The notes under the pieces were generated by a model that was not told where the DNA came from, made no database searches, and saw only the letters and a list, made by a program, of their open reading frames with translations. From assembly GCF_033096445.1 (NCBI RefSeq), contig NZ_AP028155.1, positions 438,501 to 502,500 of the forward strand: a DNA stretch of 64,000 nt, read 5' to 3'. Within the stretch, counting starts at the first letter, position 1, and each line of letters opens with the position of its first letter. Both the position numbers and the translations under genes were made by a program. Origin of the DNA: Butyricimonas faecihominis (GTDB lineage Bacteria; Bacteroidota; Bacteroidia; Bacteroidales; Marinifilaceae). Shown in pieces: positions 43,593-52,736 of the stretch.

Positions 43593-45902
43593 ATGAGAGC
43601 AATATATAAAATAGCCCGGTTAGAGTTGTCCAATCTTTTTTATTCACCCGTGGCGTGGTTGTTAATTGTTATTTTGGTATTTATGATGGGGTCTATGTTC
43701 ACGAAGTTTTTCGAAGGGGTTGCCCAATACAAGGAACTTGACGGGGATGCCATGTTTTATGCCATGTCGGAACAGATCTTTTATGGAGATGAAGGTATTT
43801 GGAAAACGGTGAAATTAATGTTATTTTTTATCATGCCTTTGTTGACGATGGGAATGATTAGTCAGGAGTTTAACAGGGGATCTATCAAGTTACTTTTTTC
43901 TTCTCCTATTTCGAGTCGACAGATCATTCTCGGTAAATATCTCGGAATGATGCTTTACGGCTTGACTATAATGGGCGTTTTGATGTTTTACGTGTTGATT
44001 GCGTGGGGGTTGGTGGATTCTTTTGAATGGCAGGCTGTTTTGACCGGGTTACTGGGATTGTTTTTGTTGTTGGGATTTTACGCGGCTCTCGGACTTTTTA
44101 TGTCGACCTTGACAACTTATCAAATCGTGGCGGCACTTGGTATGTTGGTGATGCTTGCATTTTTGGGAGTTATATCTGAGGTGGGACAGGAGTATGCTTT
44201 CGTGCGGGAAGTTACTTATTGGTTGGCCATTGGAAACCGGACGAATAATTTTATCAAGGGGTTGATTGGTAGCGAGGATGTACTTTATTTTGTCATATTG
44301 AGTTGTATGTTCCTTGAATTTGCCATTTTGAAGATGCAGTTGAAGAGGGAACGTTGTTCATTTCTCAATAAGACAGTGCGTTATTTGGGTGTTTTTATGA
44401 TTGCTATGTTGTTGGGCTATTTCACTTCTCGCCCGGTGTTAAAGTTTTATCATGATTCCACGTTTAACAAGATAAACACGCTGACTCAAGCAAGTCAGGA
44501 TATTGTTTCCAAGTTGGATGGCGGGTTGACCATCACGACGTATGTTAATCTGATGGATATGAATTATAGTATCAATCATAAACGGATTACGAGGGATATG
44601 GCCCGTTACGAACGATTTGTTCGTTTTAAGCCGGAAATGAAGTTGAAATATGTATTTTATTATTACATGGACACGACAAGTCGGGCATTTAATTATTATT
44701 TTCGTGGTAAAACGTGGAAGGATGCGGTGGAAGATCAAGCAAAACTTCGAAATGCGAGATTAGGACGTTTTTTGACAATCGATGAAGTTCAAAAGGAGAT
44801 TGATCTTTCGGACGAGGGGTATCGTTTTGTCAGTTTGATTGAGCGGGAGAATGGGGAAAAGACTTTTTTACGGACATTTTATGACTCCCGGAAACTCCCG
44901 TCTGAAATTGAGATTTCGGCAGCCTTGAAACGTGTTGCCATGAAATTACCCCGGGTCGGGTTTGTTTCTGATCATGGAGCCCGTTCTGTTTCCGGAGATC
45001 GTAATCGGGATTACTCTTATATGATGGCAGAGAAAACGAATCGACAGGCATTGATTAATCAAGGGTTTGATATAGAGAAGGTTTATCTTGGAAGGAACGA
45101 GCGTGGATTGGATAGTCTGGACGTGTTGGTTGTTGCAGAGCCTTTAGAACCATTTTCTGAAGTAGAGTTAGATGCATTGAAACGATATATCGAGAGTGGC
45201 CGAAATTTGATTGTTGCCGGAAAACCGAAAACGGATATGTATTTACAACCGGTTATGGATATGTTGGGAGTACACTTCGAAGAAGGAATTTTGGTACAAC
45301 ATCCAAAAGATGATTATCCCGTCAATTTATTATCGTGTCGTGCGACACTGGAGGCTGGAAAAATATCTCGTTTCTTTAAGCGGTCGTGTGAGATAGATGA
45401 TAATTTTACGATGCCCGGAGCTGCCGCATTGAAGGTTGTTGAAAATAAAGGGTTTAAAACGATACCAGTGTTAATAAGTCGGGATTCCGCTTGTTGGAAC
45501 GAGAGACAGACGATTGATTTCGTGAATGAAGTTCCTTGTTTGGATCCATGTATGGGAGAGCAGGTAGGGGTAAAAACAATCATGCTGGCCTTAAACCGGG
45601 AATGTCATGGTCGGGATCAACGAATTATCGTGGTTGGTGATGCCGATTGTTTCAGTATGGGTGAGTTGTCCGCTTTAAGACGAAATTTGCCTTCGTCAAA
45701 TAGAGTGTTGATTGATGCCATGTTTGACTGGCTATCGTACGAGGAGTTACCCGTGAATACGGTGCGCCCGGGGAAAATAGATAATAATTTCACTCTTAGT
45801 TATGAGGCGGCTTCAGCTATGACAATCGCTTTGAAGTGGATTCTTCCTGCATTGATTTTGGCGTTTGGAGTTGTTGTATTGATTCGTAGAAAAGGGAAAT
45901 AA
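43593..45902 (+). CDS. Fused ABC permease and GldG-like auxiliary protein
   Basis: A 769-residue protein that combines what are two genes in flavobacteria. Residues 1-245 are an ABC-2 permease (GldF-like) with six membrane helices. Residues about 260-740 are the GldG-type domain (ABC_transp_aux), with a helix at about 265-285, a large periplasmic section containing RVGFVSDHGARSV, VLVVAEPLEPFSE and VVGDADCFSMGELS, and a last membrane helix at 745-765. It starts 16 bases after the ATPase gene. Confidence 0.88.
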   Translation: MRAIYKIARLELSNLFYSPVAWLLIVILVFMMGSMFTKFFEGVAQYKELDGDAMFYAMSEQIFYGDEGIWKTVKLMLFFIMPLLTMGMISQEFNRGSIKLLFSSPISSRQIILGKYLGMMLYGLTIMGVLMFYVLIAWGLVDSFEWQAVLTGLLGLFLLLGFYAALGLFMSTLTTYQIVAALGMLVMLAFLGVISEVGQEYAFVREVTYWLAIGNRTNNFIKGLIGSEDVLYFVILSCMFLEFAILKMQLKRERCSFLNKTVRYLGVFMIAMLLGYFTSRPVLKFYHDSTFNKINTLTQASQDIVSKLDGGLTITTYVNLMDMNYSINHKRITRDMARYERFVRFKPEMKLKYVFYYYMDTTSRAFNYYFRGKTWKDAVEDQAKLRNARLGRFLTIDEVQKEIDLSDEGYRFVSLIERENGEKTFLRTFYDSRKLPSEIEISAALKRVAMKLPRVGFVSDHGARSVSGDRNRDYSYMMAEKTNRQALINQGFDIEKVYLGRNERGLDSLDVLVVAEPLEPFSEVELDALKRYIESGRNLIVAGKPKTDMYLQPVMDMLGVHFEEGILVQHPKDDYPVNLLSCRATLEAGKISRFFKRSCEIDDNFTMPGAAALKVVENKGFKTIPVLISRDSACWNERQTIDFVNEVPCLDPCMGEQVGVKTIMLALNRECHGRDQRIIVVGDADCFSMGELSALRRNLPSSNRVLIDAMFDWLSYEELPVNTVRPGKIDNNFTLSYEAASAMTIALKWILPALILAFGVVVLIRRKGK

Positions 45903-45926
45903 AATGCGTGCTTTTGACTGATGGAT

Positions 45927-45977
45927 GGAGTTGGGACACAATATTTAAAATTGTGATTTCAACTCCTATTTTGTGTC
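45927..45977 (+). promoter_or_regulatory. Interleaved inverted repeats (pseudoknot-like) before the thioredoxin gene
   Basis: GGAGTTG (45927-45933) pairs with CAACTCC (45960-45966), and GACACAA (45935-45941) pairs with TTGTGTC (45971-45977). The order of the four arms is that of an H-type pseudoknot. TTTT follows and the next start codon is 18 bases on. It could be a terminator of the ABC genes or a control element for the thioredoxin-like gene. Confidence 0.45.
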
Positions 45978-45994
45978 TTTTAAATGATTTATAG

Positions 45995-47185
45995 ATGAAA
46001 AAGGTTGCTTTGTTTATTGTATTGATTTGTAGTATGATAGCTTGTCGTACACGAGATTTTCGTATTGCTGGCTTTTATGAGGGTTCGCAAGAGTGTAAGA
46101 TTGTGTTGTTTACGAGAACTAACGGGAGCGTGGATACTTTAGCTTTTGCGGATGTGATAAATGGACGTTTCGAGTTGAGGGGAAGAGTGGATGGTGCAAA
46201 AGTTGTTTGTTTGGAGGTGGTGAAAGCGTGGAGTGATGAGGTGAAAACAAGTAAAGATTTTATTTTGGAGAATAAAGATTACATGGCGTATTTGAGTTTT
46301 CAAAAGGACCATTGTGATATTGTTGAGAATACGGATGCTCGGATTTTAGCGAGTGAATTTTATCGGAATGAAAAACAGTTGGTGGATGGGAAAGAGTTTT
46401 TGTTTAAGGTGTATTTGGAGGCTACAGAGGTTGAACGGGATTCTGTAGGAATACAATTTCTGAAACTTATAGATGAGTACGAGGCGAAGGAAACGGAATT
46501 AGTAGGAGCAAATCCTAATTTGAATGCTTCTGCCGGAGCTATAGTCAGGGGTATTGTGAATTATGAGCTACGTACACGCCAATTTGACTATGCTTTGGGT
46601 TCTGAGATCCCTTCGTTGGAATTGGAGATAAGGGGATGGGAGATGATAAAAGAAAGGTATGGTTTACTTGGAGGTCAGGCTAAGGTATGGTTCCAAGAAA
46701 GAGGCTTTGAGGAGCGATTGGCTAAGGTGGAAGGTGAGATGTGGATGATCCGTCAGGCTGTTGCGACTTCGGAAGGGCAGATTGCTCCTGATTTCATGTT
46801 GAATACTCCGGAAGGGGATTCTTTTTCTCTTTATGGAGTGAAGAGTAAATTGAAGTTAATAGATTTTTGGGCCTCTTATTGTGGACCATGTCGGGTTGAA
46901 AATGCTCACGTGATGGCTCTTTATCATGAATTTCATTCAAAAGGTTTTGAGGTGATTAGTATTTCATCGGATACGAGGGTAAAGGATTGGATGAGGGCCA
47001 TTGCAGAGGATCAGTTGGTTTGGAAATATCATGGAATGATTTCTTCCGGTGAAGAGTCGGTCGCTAAGATGTATGGTGTTTCTTCAATTCCTTGTACGAT
47101 TTTAGTGGATGAGAATAATCGGATCATCGCAAGAAACTGGAGGATGGAAAGATTAAAACAAAAGATCACGGAGTGTTTGAAATAA
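45995..47185 (+). CDS. TlpA-like thioredoxin-fold lipoprotein with DUF4369 domain
   Basis: A 396-residue lipoprotein (signal ending LICSMIACRTRD, Cys at 17). Residues about 25-120 look like DUF4369 (a beta domain common in Bacteroidetes TlpA proteins), a helical middle follows, and residues about 260-396 are a thioredoxin domain with active site YCGPC (Cys296, Cys299). It acts in the periplasm on protein disulfides. Its position behind the ABC genes may indicate a role in the maturation of an exported or imported thiol-containing molecule. Confidence 0.88.
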   Translation: MKKVALFIVLICSMIACRTRDFRIAGFYEGSQECKIVLFTRTNGSVDTLAFADVINGRFELRGRVDGAKVVCLEVVKAWSDEVKTSKDFILENKDYMAYLSFQKDHCDIVENTDARILASEFYRNEKQLVDGKEFLFKVYLEATEVERDSVGIQFLKLIDEYEAKETELVGANPNLNASAGAIVRGIVNYELRTRQFDYALGSEIPSLELEIRGWEMIKERYGLLGGQAKVWFQERGFEERLAKVEGEMWMIRQAVATSEGQIAPDFMLNTPEGDSFSLYGVKSKLKLIDFWASYCGPCRVENAHVMALYHEFHSKGFEVISISSDTRVKDWMRAIAEDQLVWKYHGMISSGEESVAKMYGVSSIPCTILVDENNRIIARNWRMERLKQKITECLK

Positions 47186-47236
47186 GTTTTTTTGAAAGGT
47201 GTTTTGCTTTATCTTTGCCAGATAAAGTTGATTGAC

Positions 47237-47812
47237 ATGAAACATAACTGGAAACCGGGAAATATGATTTATCCTTTACCCGCCGTGTTGGTGAGTTGCG
47301 GGAGTGAACCGAGTGAATATAACGTGTTGACGGTAGCATGGGTGGGAACGTTGTGTACGAATCCACCGATGTGTTATATTTCGGTGCGGCCGGAACGATA
47401 TTCGTACCCGATTCTTCAGAAGAACGGGGAGTTCGTGATTAACTTGACCACGAAGGATATGGCGTATGCCACGGATTGGTGTGGGGTACGTTCCGGGAAG
47501 GATTATAATAAATTTGAAGAGATGAAGTTGACGCCGGGAAAGGCAGAGGTGGTGAAGGCCCCGATTATTGAGGAGTCGCCGGTGTCGATCGAGTGCCGGG
47601 TGAAGGAGATCATTCCTTTGGGGTCACATCACGTGTTCATTGCCGACGTGGTGAACGTGCAGGCGGACGATCGTTATCTGGATAAGGATAGCGGGAAGTT
47701 TGAGTTGGCGAATGCTGATCCTTTGGTATATCTGCATGGTGGATATTTTGAATTGGGAGAAAAAATTGGTAAATTCGGGTGGTCTGTGGAGAAGAAAAGG
47801 AAAAAGAAGTAA
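47237..47812 (+). CDS. Flavin reductase family protein
   Basis: A 191-residue FMN-binding split-barrel protein. The start at 47237 (MKHNWKPGNMIYPLPAVLVS) fits the family; the upstream ATG at 47192 would add 15 residues. Conserved landmarks are NVLTVAWVGTLCTNPPMCYI, a substrate/FMN region with VRPERYSY and the tail LVYLHGGYFELGEKIGKFGW. Likely uses NAD(P)H and FMN; partner enzyme not visible. Confidence 0.88.
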   Translation: MKHNWKPGNMIYPLPAVLVSCGSEPSEYNVLTVAWVGTLCTNPPMCYISVRPERYSYPILQKNGEFVINLTTKDMAYATDWCGVRSGKDYNKFEEMKLTPGKAEVVKAPIIEESPVSIECRVKEIIPLGSHHVFIADVVNVQADDRYLDKDSGKFELANADPLVYLHGGYFELGEKIGKFGWSVEKKRKKK

Positions 47813-47829
47813 TCATTTAAAATTACCGC

Positions 47830-48525
47830 ATGATGAAAAAGACAGTTTTGTTGCTCGTGTTATTTTTAGGAACACTGGCTTTGGGGATGGCTCAAAGTAA
47901 AGAAAACGATTTTTTGGAGCAGCCTTATATCGAGGTAACAGGGACGGCCATGATGGAAGTGGTCCCGGATGAAATTTACGTGAAAATCATATTGAGGGAA
48001 AAGGATCAAAGGGGGAAGACGGAGTTGGAGCAACAGGAGAAAAAGTTGTTCCAAACGTTGCAAAAAGTAGGGATTGATGTGAAGAAGGATTTAGCCGTGA
48101 GGAATATGGCTGGGAATCGCTATAAATTGAAAAGCGGGGCTATGAAGTTGAGAAAAGAGTACGTTTTGTTGTTGCATGATGTTAATGCGCTGGATCGTGT
48201 TTTTGCGGGATTGGAACAGATGGGTGGCGTGGAGGCCGAAGTGGAACGGGTGGATCATTCACAGATTGAGAAATTGCGTCGGGAGGTTAAGGAGGATGCG
48301 ATAAAGGTGGCAAAGGAAAAAGCGACGGGCTTAGCCGCGGCGATCGGTCAGAGTATAAAAGAGGCTATTTATATCAGGGAAGAGCATTGGGGAGGGATGG
48401 CTGCCCAATATATGTCGAACGTGGCTCTTGATGCCGGTCGGGGAAGTGCCGATGCCGGAGTGGATTTTGAGAAGATCAAGTTACAGGGGACTGTTCTGGT
48501 TCGGTTTAAGTTATGGTATAAATAG
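47830..48525 (+). CDS. SIMPL domain (DUF541) periplasmic protein
   Basis: A 231-residue exported protein: signal peptide (TVLLLVLFLGTLALGMAQ), then a SIMPL domain starting with YIEVTGTAMMEVVPDEIYVK. Its BON-like repeats oligomerise in known members such as BP26 and YggE, which are linked to oxidative-stress protection. Spacing of 17 bases to the flavin reductase suggests co-transcription. A second ATG three bases later is an equal start candidate. Confidence 0.85.
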   Translation: MMKKTVLLLVLFLGTLALGMAQSKENDFLEQPYIEVTGTAMMEVVPDEIYVKIILREKDQRGKTELEQQEKKLFQTLQKVGIDVKKDLAVRNMAGNRYKLKSGAMKLRKEYVLLLHDVNALDRVFAGLEQMGGVEAEVERVDHSQIEKLRREVKEDAIKVAKEKATGLAAAIGQSIKEAIYIREEHWGGMAAQYMSNVALDAGRGSADAGVDFEKIKLQGTVLVRFKLWYK

Positions 48526-48538
48526 GGCATTTTGATAT

Positions 48539-49954
48539 TTATTTGATAACCCAGAACCCGGTTTTACGACCTCCTTCACGTTTGATGATACCAAGAGTTG
48601 TCAATTCTTTGATGTGTCTTAATATTTGACGTTGTGATAGGTTAAGTTGATTGGCTATTTGGCTTGTGGTTATTATCGGGTTCTCTTTTATTAGCAAAAT
48701 AACTTGTTTCTGTTCTTTTGTGACATCTTTTGTGACATCTTTTGTGACATCTTTTGTGACATCTTTTGTGACATCTTTTGTGACATCTTTTGTTGCTGGA
48801 TAATTTAAATTCCAAAGCGTGATAAAGAAAGAATTTGTTTCAGATTTAAATTGTGGAACGAGTCCATTGCTAAAACTTTCGTATGTTTTGTAATCTTCAA
48901 TTATTTTTTTGAATCCACTCCCTCGTCTATCCATGTATTTTAAGCGATTGAAGATGTCTGCAATGATCGGATTACGGCGTTTGGATGGAATCGTTAGTAA
49001 ATCAATTTCTTGAACTTTTGTCCCGTCAGGCATACCTCCCGGAGAATAGACTTCCATCCTGTCGTCAAACATATCTATGTGTACTTCACTACCATATTCT
49101 AAATAATCTCGATGAATTAGGGCATTTACGATCGTTTCAAGGGTTGCGCGTTCAGGATAATCTGGCATTTCTATTCTTCCATCACTCGTTTTCATCCATG
49201 CTTTCCGGGAGTTTTTATTGACAAAGTCAGTTGCTTGTTGCAATAGGTTGACTAATCCTCCGGTAAGTTCGTTATCATCTATAGCCTCCATGAGACCAGG
49301 GGCTTTATCTAATCCGTTCCAGCGGGTACAAAATATTCGAGAATGTTTAATCGGACTTTCATCGGCAAGTAAGGCTCCTGCATTCGTGAGTTCACCATGT
49401 TCATCGATGATACCCCAAGAGGCATAGTCGGAATCTTCAAAATCAATACCTGTTCGTTGTTTATATACCGAACGTACTTTTGAGAAAGACATGTTTTGAA
49501 ATTTATATTGTGATAACATGCTATCGAAAGAACTTCCGCATCCTTTCAATACCAATCGTTTCATAGAGGAACGATCTGCCGGAACACTTTCATTACCAAT
49601 TCTGATAAATGTTTGTCTATTACCATCACCTATGTAGTAGTAAGGCGTTTCTTTGCCTTGTGCAACTTGAAGGATTATCAGTTCTTTTCCATCTTCAGTT
49701 GCATGGAAACGTAGATTTACTTCGGGGATCGGGTCTAACTTTGTTTTTATTTGTTCACTAATTATTTCAGCATCCCTCTTTGCATCAGAAAGTCCTATAA
49801 TCGTATCGCTATCAGAGATACCAAATATGAGTGTTCCACCGATACCGTTAGCAAAGGCTGAAACACTTTTTAGCCAACTTTTGGGCTTTTTGATTTCAAG
49901 CATTTCTTTTTTCTCATATTCAGAGGTTTCTCCAATTAGCTTTTTGATACACAT
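48539..49954 (-). CDS. AlbA/HATPase-domain regulator with winged HTH and KDVT repeat
   Basis: A 471-residue protein with an N-terminal AlbA_2 (Schlafen-type) domain (about 10-130, ending RIGNESVPADRSSM), a GHKL-like HATPase_c_4 region (about 255-370, LETIVNALIHRDY, YSPGGMP, RRNPIIADIF, DRRGSGFKKI) and a C-terminal winged HTH (about 415-471, ITTSQIANQLNLSQRQILRH). Between the last two is a tandem KDVT repeat of six units (about 389-413) coded by a 12-bp DNA repeat. Family proteins are putative transcriptional regulators or nucleic-acid-acting stress factors. A TACCTTTG promoter box lies at 49977-49984. Confidence 0.85.
   Translation of the reverse strand: MCIKKLIGETSEYEKKEMLEIKKPKSWLKSVSAFANGIGGTLIFGISDSDTIIGLSDAKRDAEIISEQIKTKLDPIPEVNLRFHATEDGKELIILQVAQGKETPYYYIGDGNRQTFIRIGNESVPADRSSMKRLVLKGCGSSFDSMLSQYKFQNMSFSKVRSVYKQRTGIDFEDSDYASWGIIDEHGELTNAGALLADESPIKHSRIFCTRWNGLDKAPGLMEAIDDNELTGGLVNLLQQATDFVNKNSRKAWMKTSDGRIEMPDYPERATLETIVNALIHRDYLEYGSEVHIDMFDDRMEVYSPGGMPDGTKVQEIDLLTIPSKRRNPIIADIFNRLKYMDRRGSGFKKIIEDYKTYESFSNGLVPQFKSETNSFFITLWNLNYPATKDVTKDVTKDVTKDVTKDVTKDVTKEQKQVILLIKENPIITTSQIANQLNLSQRQILRHIKELTTLGIIKREGGRKTGFWVIK
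48715..48786 (-). repeat. Six tandem 12-bp repeats inside a coding region
   Basis: Six identical copies of CTTTTGTGACAT on the plus strand, read on the minus strand as codons for KDVT. Length changes stay in frame because the unit is four codons. The copies are identical at the DNA level, pointing to recent expansion by slippage. Confidence 0.9.
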
Positions 49955-49976
49955 ATTCCTTCTTATTGGTACTTTA

Positions 49977-49984
49977 CAAAGGTA
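49977..49984 (-). promoter_or_regulatory. -7 promoter element (TACCTTTG) of the AlbA/HATPase gene
   Basis: TACCTTTG on the minus strand, 22 bases before the start codon at 49954, matches TAnnTTTG. Confidence 0.5.
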
Positions 49985-50106
49985 GATTAAATTTTAAGAG
50001 GTTGGTTATAAAATTGATAGAAATGGAGAGATGTATGAATTAAATTCATTAATAAATGCTCGGAATAATTGTTTCCGTGATGAGTTGTGAAATTCATAAT
50101 CTCTTT

Positions 50107-50114
50107 TACCTTTG
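50107..50114 (+). promoter_or_regulatory. -7 promoter element (TACCTTTG) of the salvage gene cluster
   Basis: TACCTTTG matches TAnnTTTG and lies 65-70 bases upstream of the DNA-glycosylase-fold gene, the first of five closely spaced rightward genes. Confidence 0.5.
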
Positions 50115-50179
50115 TAGGAAATAAAAAAGAGGAAAGGCATTTTTTAACAAAAATGTTGTAGAAAACGTAGAAGTTGGTA

Positions 50180-50776
50180 ATGGAGATAAAGAATCAACAT
50201 ATAGAAGTAGAAAAGCATCCGTTAGAGCCGTTCTTGCCGGTAAATGCCAAGTTGTTGATGCTGGGAAGTTTTCCACCGCCAAGAGCGAGGTGGTCTATGG
50301 AGTTTTATTACCCGAATCTGCAAAATGATATGTGGAGGATATATGGGGTGTTATTTTTCGGTGATAAAGATTATTTTTTAGAAAAGGGGAAGAAAGCGTT
50401 TAGCCGGGAACGGTTAGTTGCTTTTTTGGAAGAAACTGGGGTTGCCTTGTTTGACACGGCAATGGAGGTGATTCGTCAACGGGGAAATGCGTCCGATCAG
50501 TTTTTGGAGATTGTTACTCCCGTGGATTTGGATGCCGTGCTGAAACGAATTCCCGAATGTAAGGCAATCGTAACCACGGGACAGAAAGCGACAGATACTT
50601 TGCTGGCCTTGGTCGGGGCTGAGGCTCCTAAAGTGGGAGGTTTCAGTGATTTTGGATATAAAGGGAGGGCTTTACGGTTGTACCGGATGCCTTCGTCTTC
50701 ACGGGCTTACCCGAAGCCTTTAGAGGATAAAGCGGCAGAATATCGGGTGATGTTTCATGATTTAGGAATGTTGTAA
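50180..50776 (+). CDS. Uracil-DNA glycosylase superfamily protein
   Basis: A 198-residue protein from ATG 50180 (MEIKNQHIEV); a TTG at 50174 is also possible. The active-site type strand LLMLGSFPPPRARWSMEFYY followed by PNLQNDMWRIYG and the late MPSSSRAYPKP motif match the UDG/Mug superfamily, which removes damaged or mispaired bases. The substrate of this subgroup is not known. It begins a cluster with the nicotinamidase-like gene only four bases after its stop. Confidence 0.82.
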   Translation: MEIKNQHIEVEKHPLEPFLPVNAKLLMLGSFPPPRARWSMEFYYPNLQNDMWRIYGVLFFGDKDYFLEKGKKAFSRERLVAFLEETGVALFDTAMEVIRQRGNASDQFLEIVTPVDLDAVLKRIPECKAIVTTGQKATDTLLALVGAEAPKVGGFSDFGYKGRALRLYRMPSSSRAYPKPLEDKAAEYRVMFHDLGML

Positions 50777-50780
50777 GAAG

Positions 50781-51563
50781 ATGAAGACAGTATTGTTGGT
50801 AGTGGATATGCAAAATGATTTTTGTTTGCCTTCGGGTTCGCTTTACGTGCCGGGGGCAGAGAAAGACGTGGAGAGGTTAAGTCGGTTGATCAAGGAGAAA
50901 ATGACTGTTATTGATAAGATTATTCTCACGGCAGATGAACATCATGTGATGGACATCGCTCATCCGTCCTATTGGAAGAACAAGCGGGGAGAGCATCCGG
51001 CTCCTTTTACAACTATTTCATGGTGGGAGGTATTGTCGGGAGAGTGGATTCCTTTCGGGGATAGAGAAGAGGTAATTGATTATTTACGTCGATTGATTGA
51101 AAACGAGGAATATAAACACATGATTTGGCCGGAACATTGTCTGTACGGGAGTGAAGGGGCTGCCATAACCCCCGTGTTGATGGAGGCCGTGACGTGCTGG
51201 GCCAGAGAAGGAAAGTATTACGAGGTGGTGGAGAAGGGCTTGAATCCTTCAACCGAGTTTTTCGGTGCTTTTCGGGCAAATATTCCTTTGGATTATGCTG
51301 CTGATACAAAGTTTAATATGAAACTGAAGGACGAGCTAGAGTCGTATGACGTGATCTGGTTGGCCGGAGAGGCAAAAAGTCACTGTGTGGCAAACACGTT
51401 GAGGCAGTTGTTTGATTATCCTGAGGTAGTTCAGCGACTGGTAATACTGGAAGATTGTATGGGTAATATTTTGGGATGCGAGGATTTAGCTATTCCAATT
51501 TACGAGAAGGCCGCCCGAATGGGGGCTCGTTTTGAGACGTCGGAATCTTTATTGTTTTCATAA
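50781..51563 (+). CDS. Isochorismatase-family cysteine hydrolase, probable nicotinamidase
   Basis: A 260-residue protein with catalytic Asp9 in LLVVDMQNDFCLPSGSL and nucleophile Cys202 in AGEAKSHCVANT. It is longer than E. coli PncA (213 residues). The next gene is nicotinate phosphoribosyltransferase after 12 bases, so nicotinamide-to-nicotinate deamidation is the likely job in the NAD salvage pathway. The metal-binding Asp-His-His set seems represented by DEHH; this is a reading of the motif and not a measurement. Confidence 0.8.
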   Translation: MKTVLLVVDMQNDFCLPSGSLYVPGAEKDVERLSRLIKEKMTVIDKIILTADEHHVMDIAHPSYWKNKRGEHPAPFTTISWWEVLSGEWIPFGDREEVIDYLRRLIENEEYKHMIWPEHCLYGSEGAAITPVLMEAVTCWAREGKYYEVVEKGLNPSTEFFGAFRANIPLDYAADTKFNMKLKDELESYDVIWLAGEAKSHCVANTLRQLFDYPEVVQRLVILEDCMGNILGCEDLAIPIYEKAARMGARFETSESLLFS

Positions 51564-51575
51564 AAAGGGGGTAAT

Positions 51576-52736
51576 ATGATCATCCATGATTTTTTGGATA
51601 ATGATTTGTATAAGTTCACGGCAATGAATGCCATACAAAAGAAGTTTCCGGATTCGGAAGTGGTTTATCGTTTCGTGAACAGGGGAAATACGAGTTTCCC
51701 TCCCGGTTTTGCTGATGCTTTGAAAAAAGAGGTGGAGGCTATGGCGGGAGTGGTACTTTCAAAGGAAAACGAGAAGTTTATGCGAGCAAAATGTTATTAT
51801 TTTGATTCGGTGTTTTTCGACCTTTTGAAAGGTTTTCGTTTTAATCCTGCTGAGGTGAAGGTGAGTCAGGAGGGAGGAAAGCTAGACGTGGAAATTCGGG
51901 GCTTGTGGTACCGGACCGTGTTGTGGGAAGTTCCTTTAATGGCGATGATCTCCGAATTGTATTTTCGGATGACGGGACAGGTTGCCCGTGATTTGGAACG
52001 GAATGCAACGGAGAAAGCAAGAGCCTTCGCGGATATAAAAGCGGAAATTTCCGAATTCGGTACCCGGAGAAGATACTCCTTTGACGTGCAGGATCGAGTG
52101 ATCGGCATATTGAAAGAGAATATGAAGGGCTTGTTGAACGGGACAAGTAATGTTTATTTTGCCATGAAATACGACTTGATTCCGATGGGTACTCATCCCC
52201 ACGAATGGTTCATGTATCACGGGGCGCATTTCGGTTATCGGTCGGCAAATGCCTTGGCGTTGGAAAATTGGGTGGATGTTTATGACGGTTATTTGGGTAT
52301 AGCCTTGACTGACACGTATACTTCCGATGATTTCTTTAATAGTTTTGACACGAAGTATGCCAAGTTGTTTGATGGTTTACGTTGGGATAGTGGTGATCCT
52401 TTTGAATTCACGGAGAAAGCATTGGAGCATTACCGGAAACATCGGGTGGACCCGAAAAGTAAGACGATCGTGTACAGTGATGCATTGGATCTGGAGGGAG
52501 TGAAAAAGATCAAGGCTTTCGTGAACGGACGTCTGCATGACGTGTATGGAATCGGAACGTATCTCACGAATGATGTGGGGGTCACACCATTAAATATGGT
52601 AATCAAGTTATTTGAATGTCGTCCGAAAGGGAGCGAGGTGTTTTTGCCTGCCGTGAAATTGTCGGATGTAGAGGGAAAACATACGGGTTACCCGGACGAG
52701 GTCGATTTATGTTTGAGAATGTTAAGATTAAAATAA
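51576..52736 (+). CDS. pncB: Nicotinate phosphoribosyltransferase
   Basis: A 386-residue enzyme that makes nicotinate mononucleotide from nicotinate and PRPP. N-terminal DFLDNDLYKFTAMNAIQKKF, the substrate-site segment PMGTHPHEWFMYHGAHFGYR and DGLRWDSGDPFEFTEKALEH are strong family marks. It ends by sharing a base with the next start codon (TAATG), so translation of the ArsC-like gene is coupled. Confidence 0.95.
   Translation: MIIHDFLDNDLYKFTAMNAIQKKFPDSEVVYRFVNRGNTSFPPGFADALKKEVEAMAGVVLSKENEKFMRAKCYYFDSVFFDLLKGFRFNPAEVKVSQEGGKLDVEIRGLWYRTVLWEVPLMAMISELYFRMTGQVARDLERNATEKARAFADIKAEISEFGTRRRYSFDVQDRVIGILKENMKGLLNGTSNVYFAMKYDLIPMGTHPHEWFMYHGAHFGYRSANALALENWVDVYDGYLGIALTDTYTSDDFFNSFDTKYAKLFDGLRWDSGDPFEFTEKALEHYRKHRVDPKSKTIVYSDALDLEGVKKIKAFVNGRLHDVYGIGTYLTNDVGVTPLNMVIKLFECRPKGSEVFLPAVKLSDVEGKHTGYPDEVDLCLRMLRLK

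Noticed and set aside
48715-48786. CRISPR array
   Set aside because: The units are 12 bp with no spacers and lie in frame within a gene.
52616-52735. N-terminal extension of the ArsC/Spx-like protein
   Set aside because: It lies inside pncB in another frame; the TAATG overlap and family start fit 52736.
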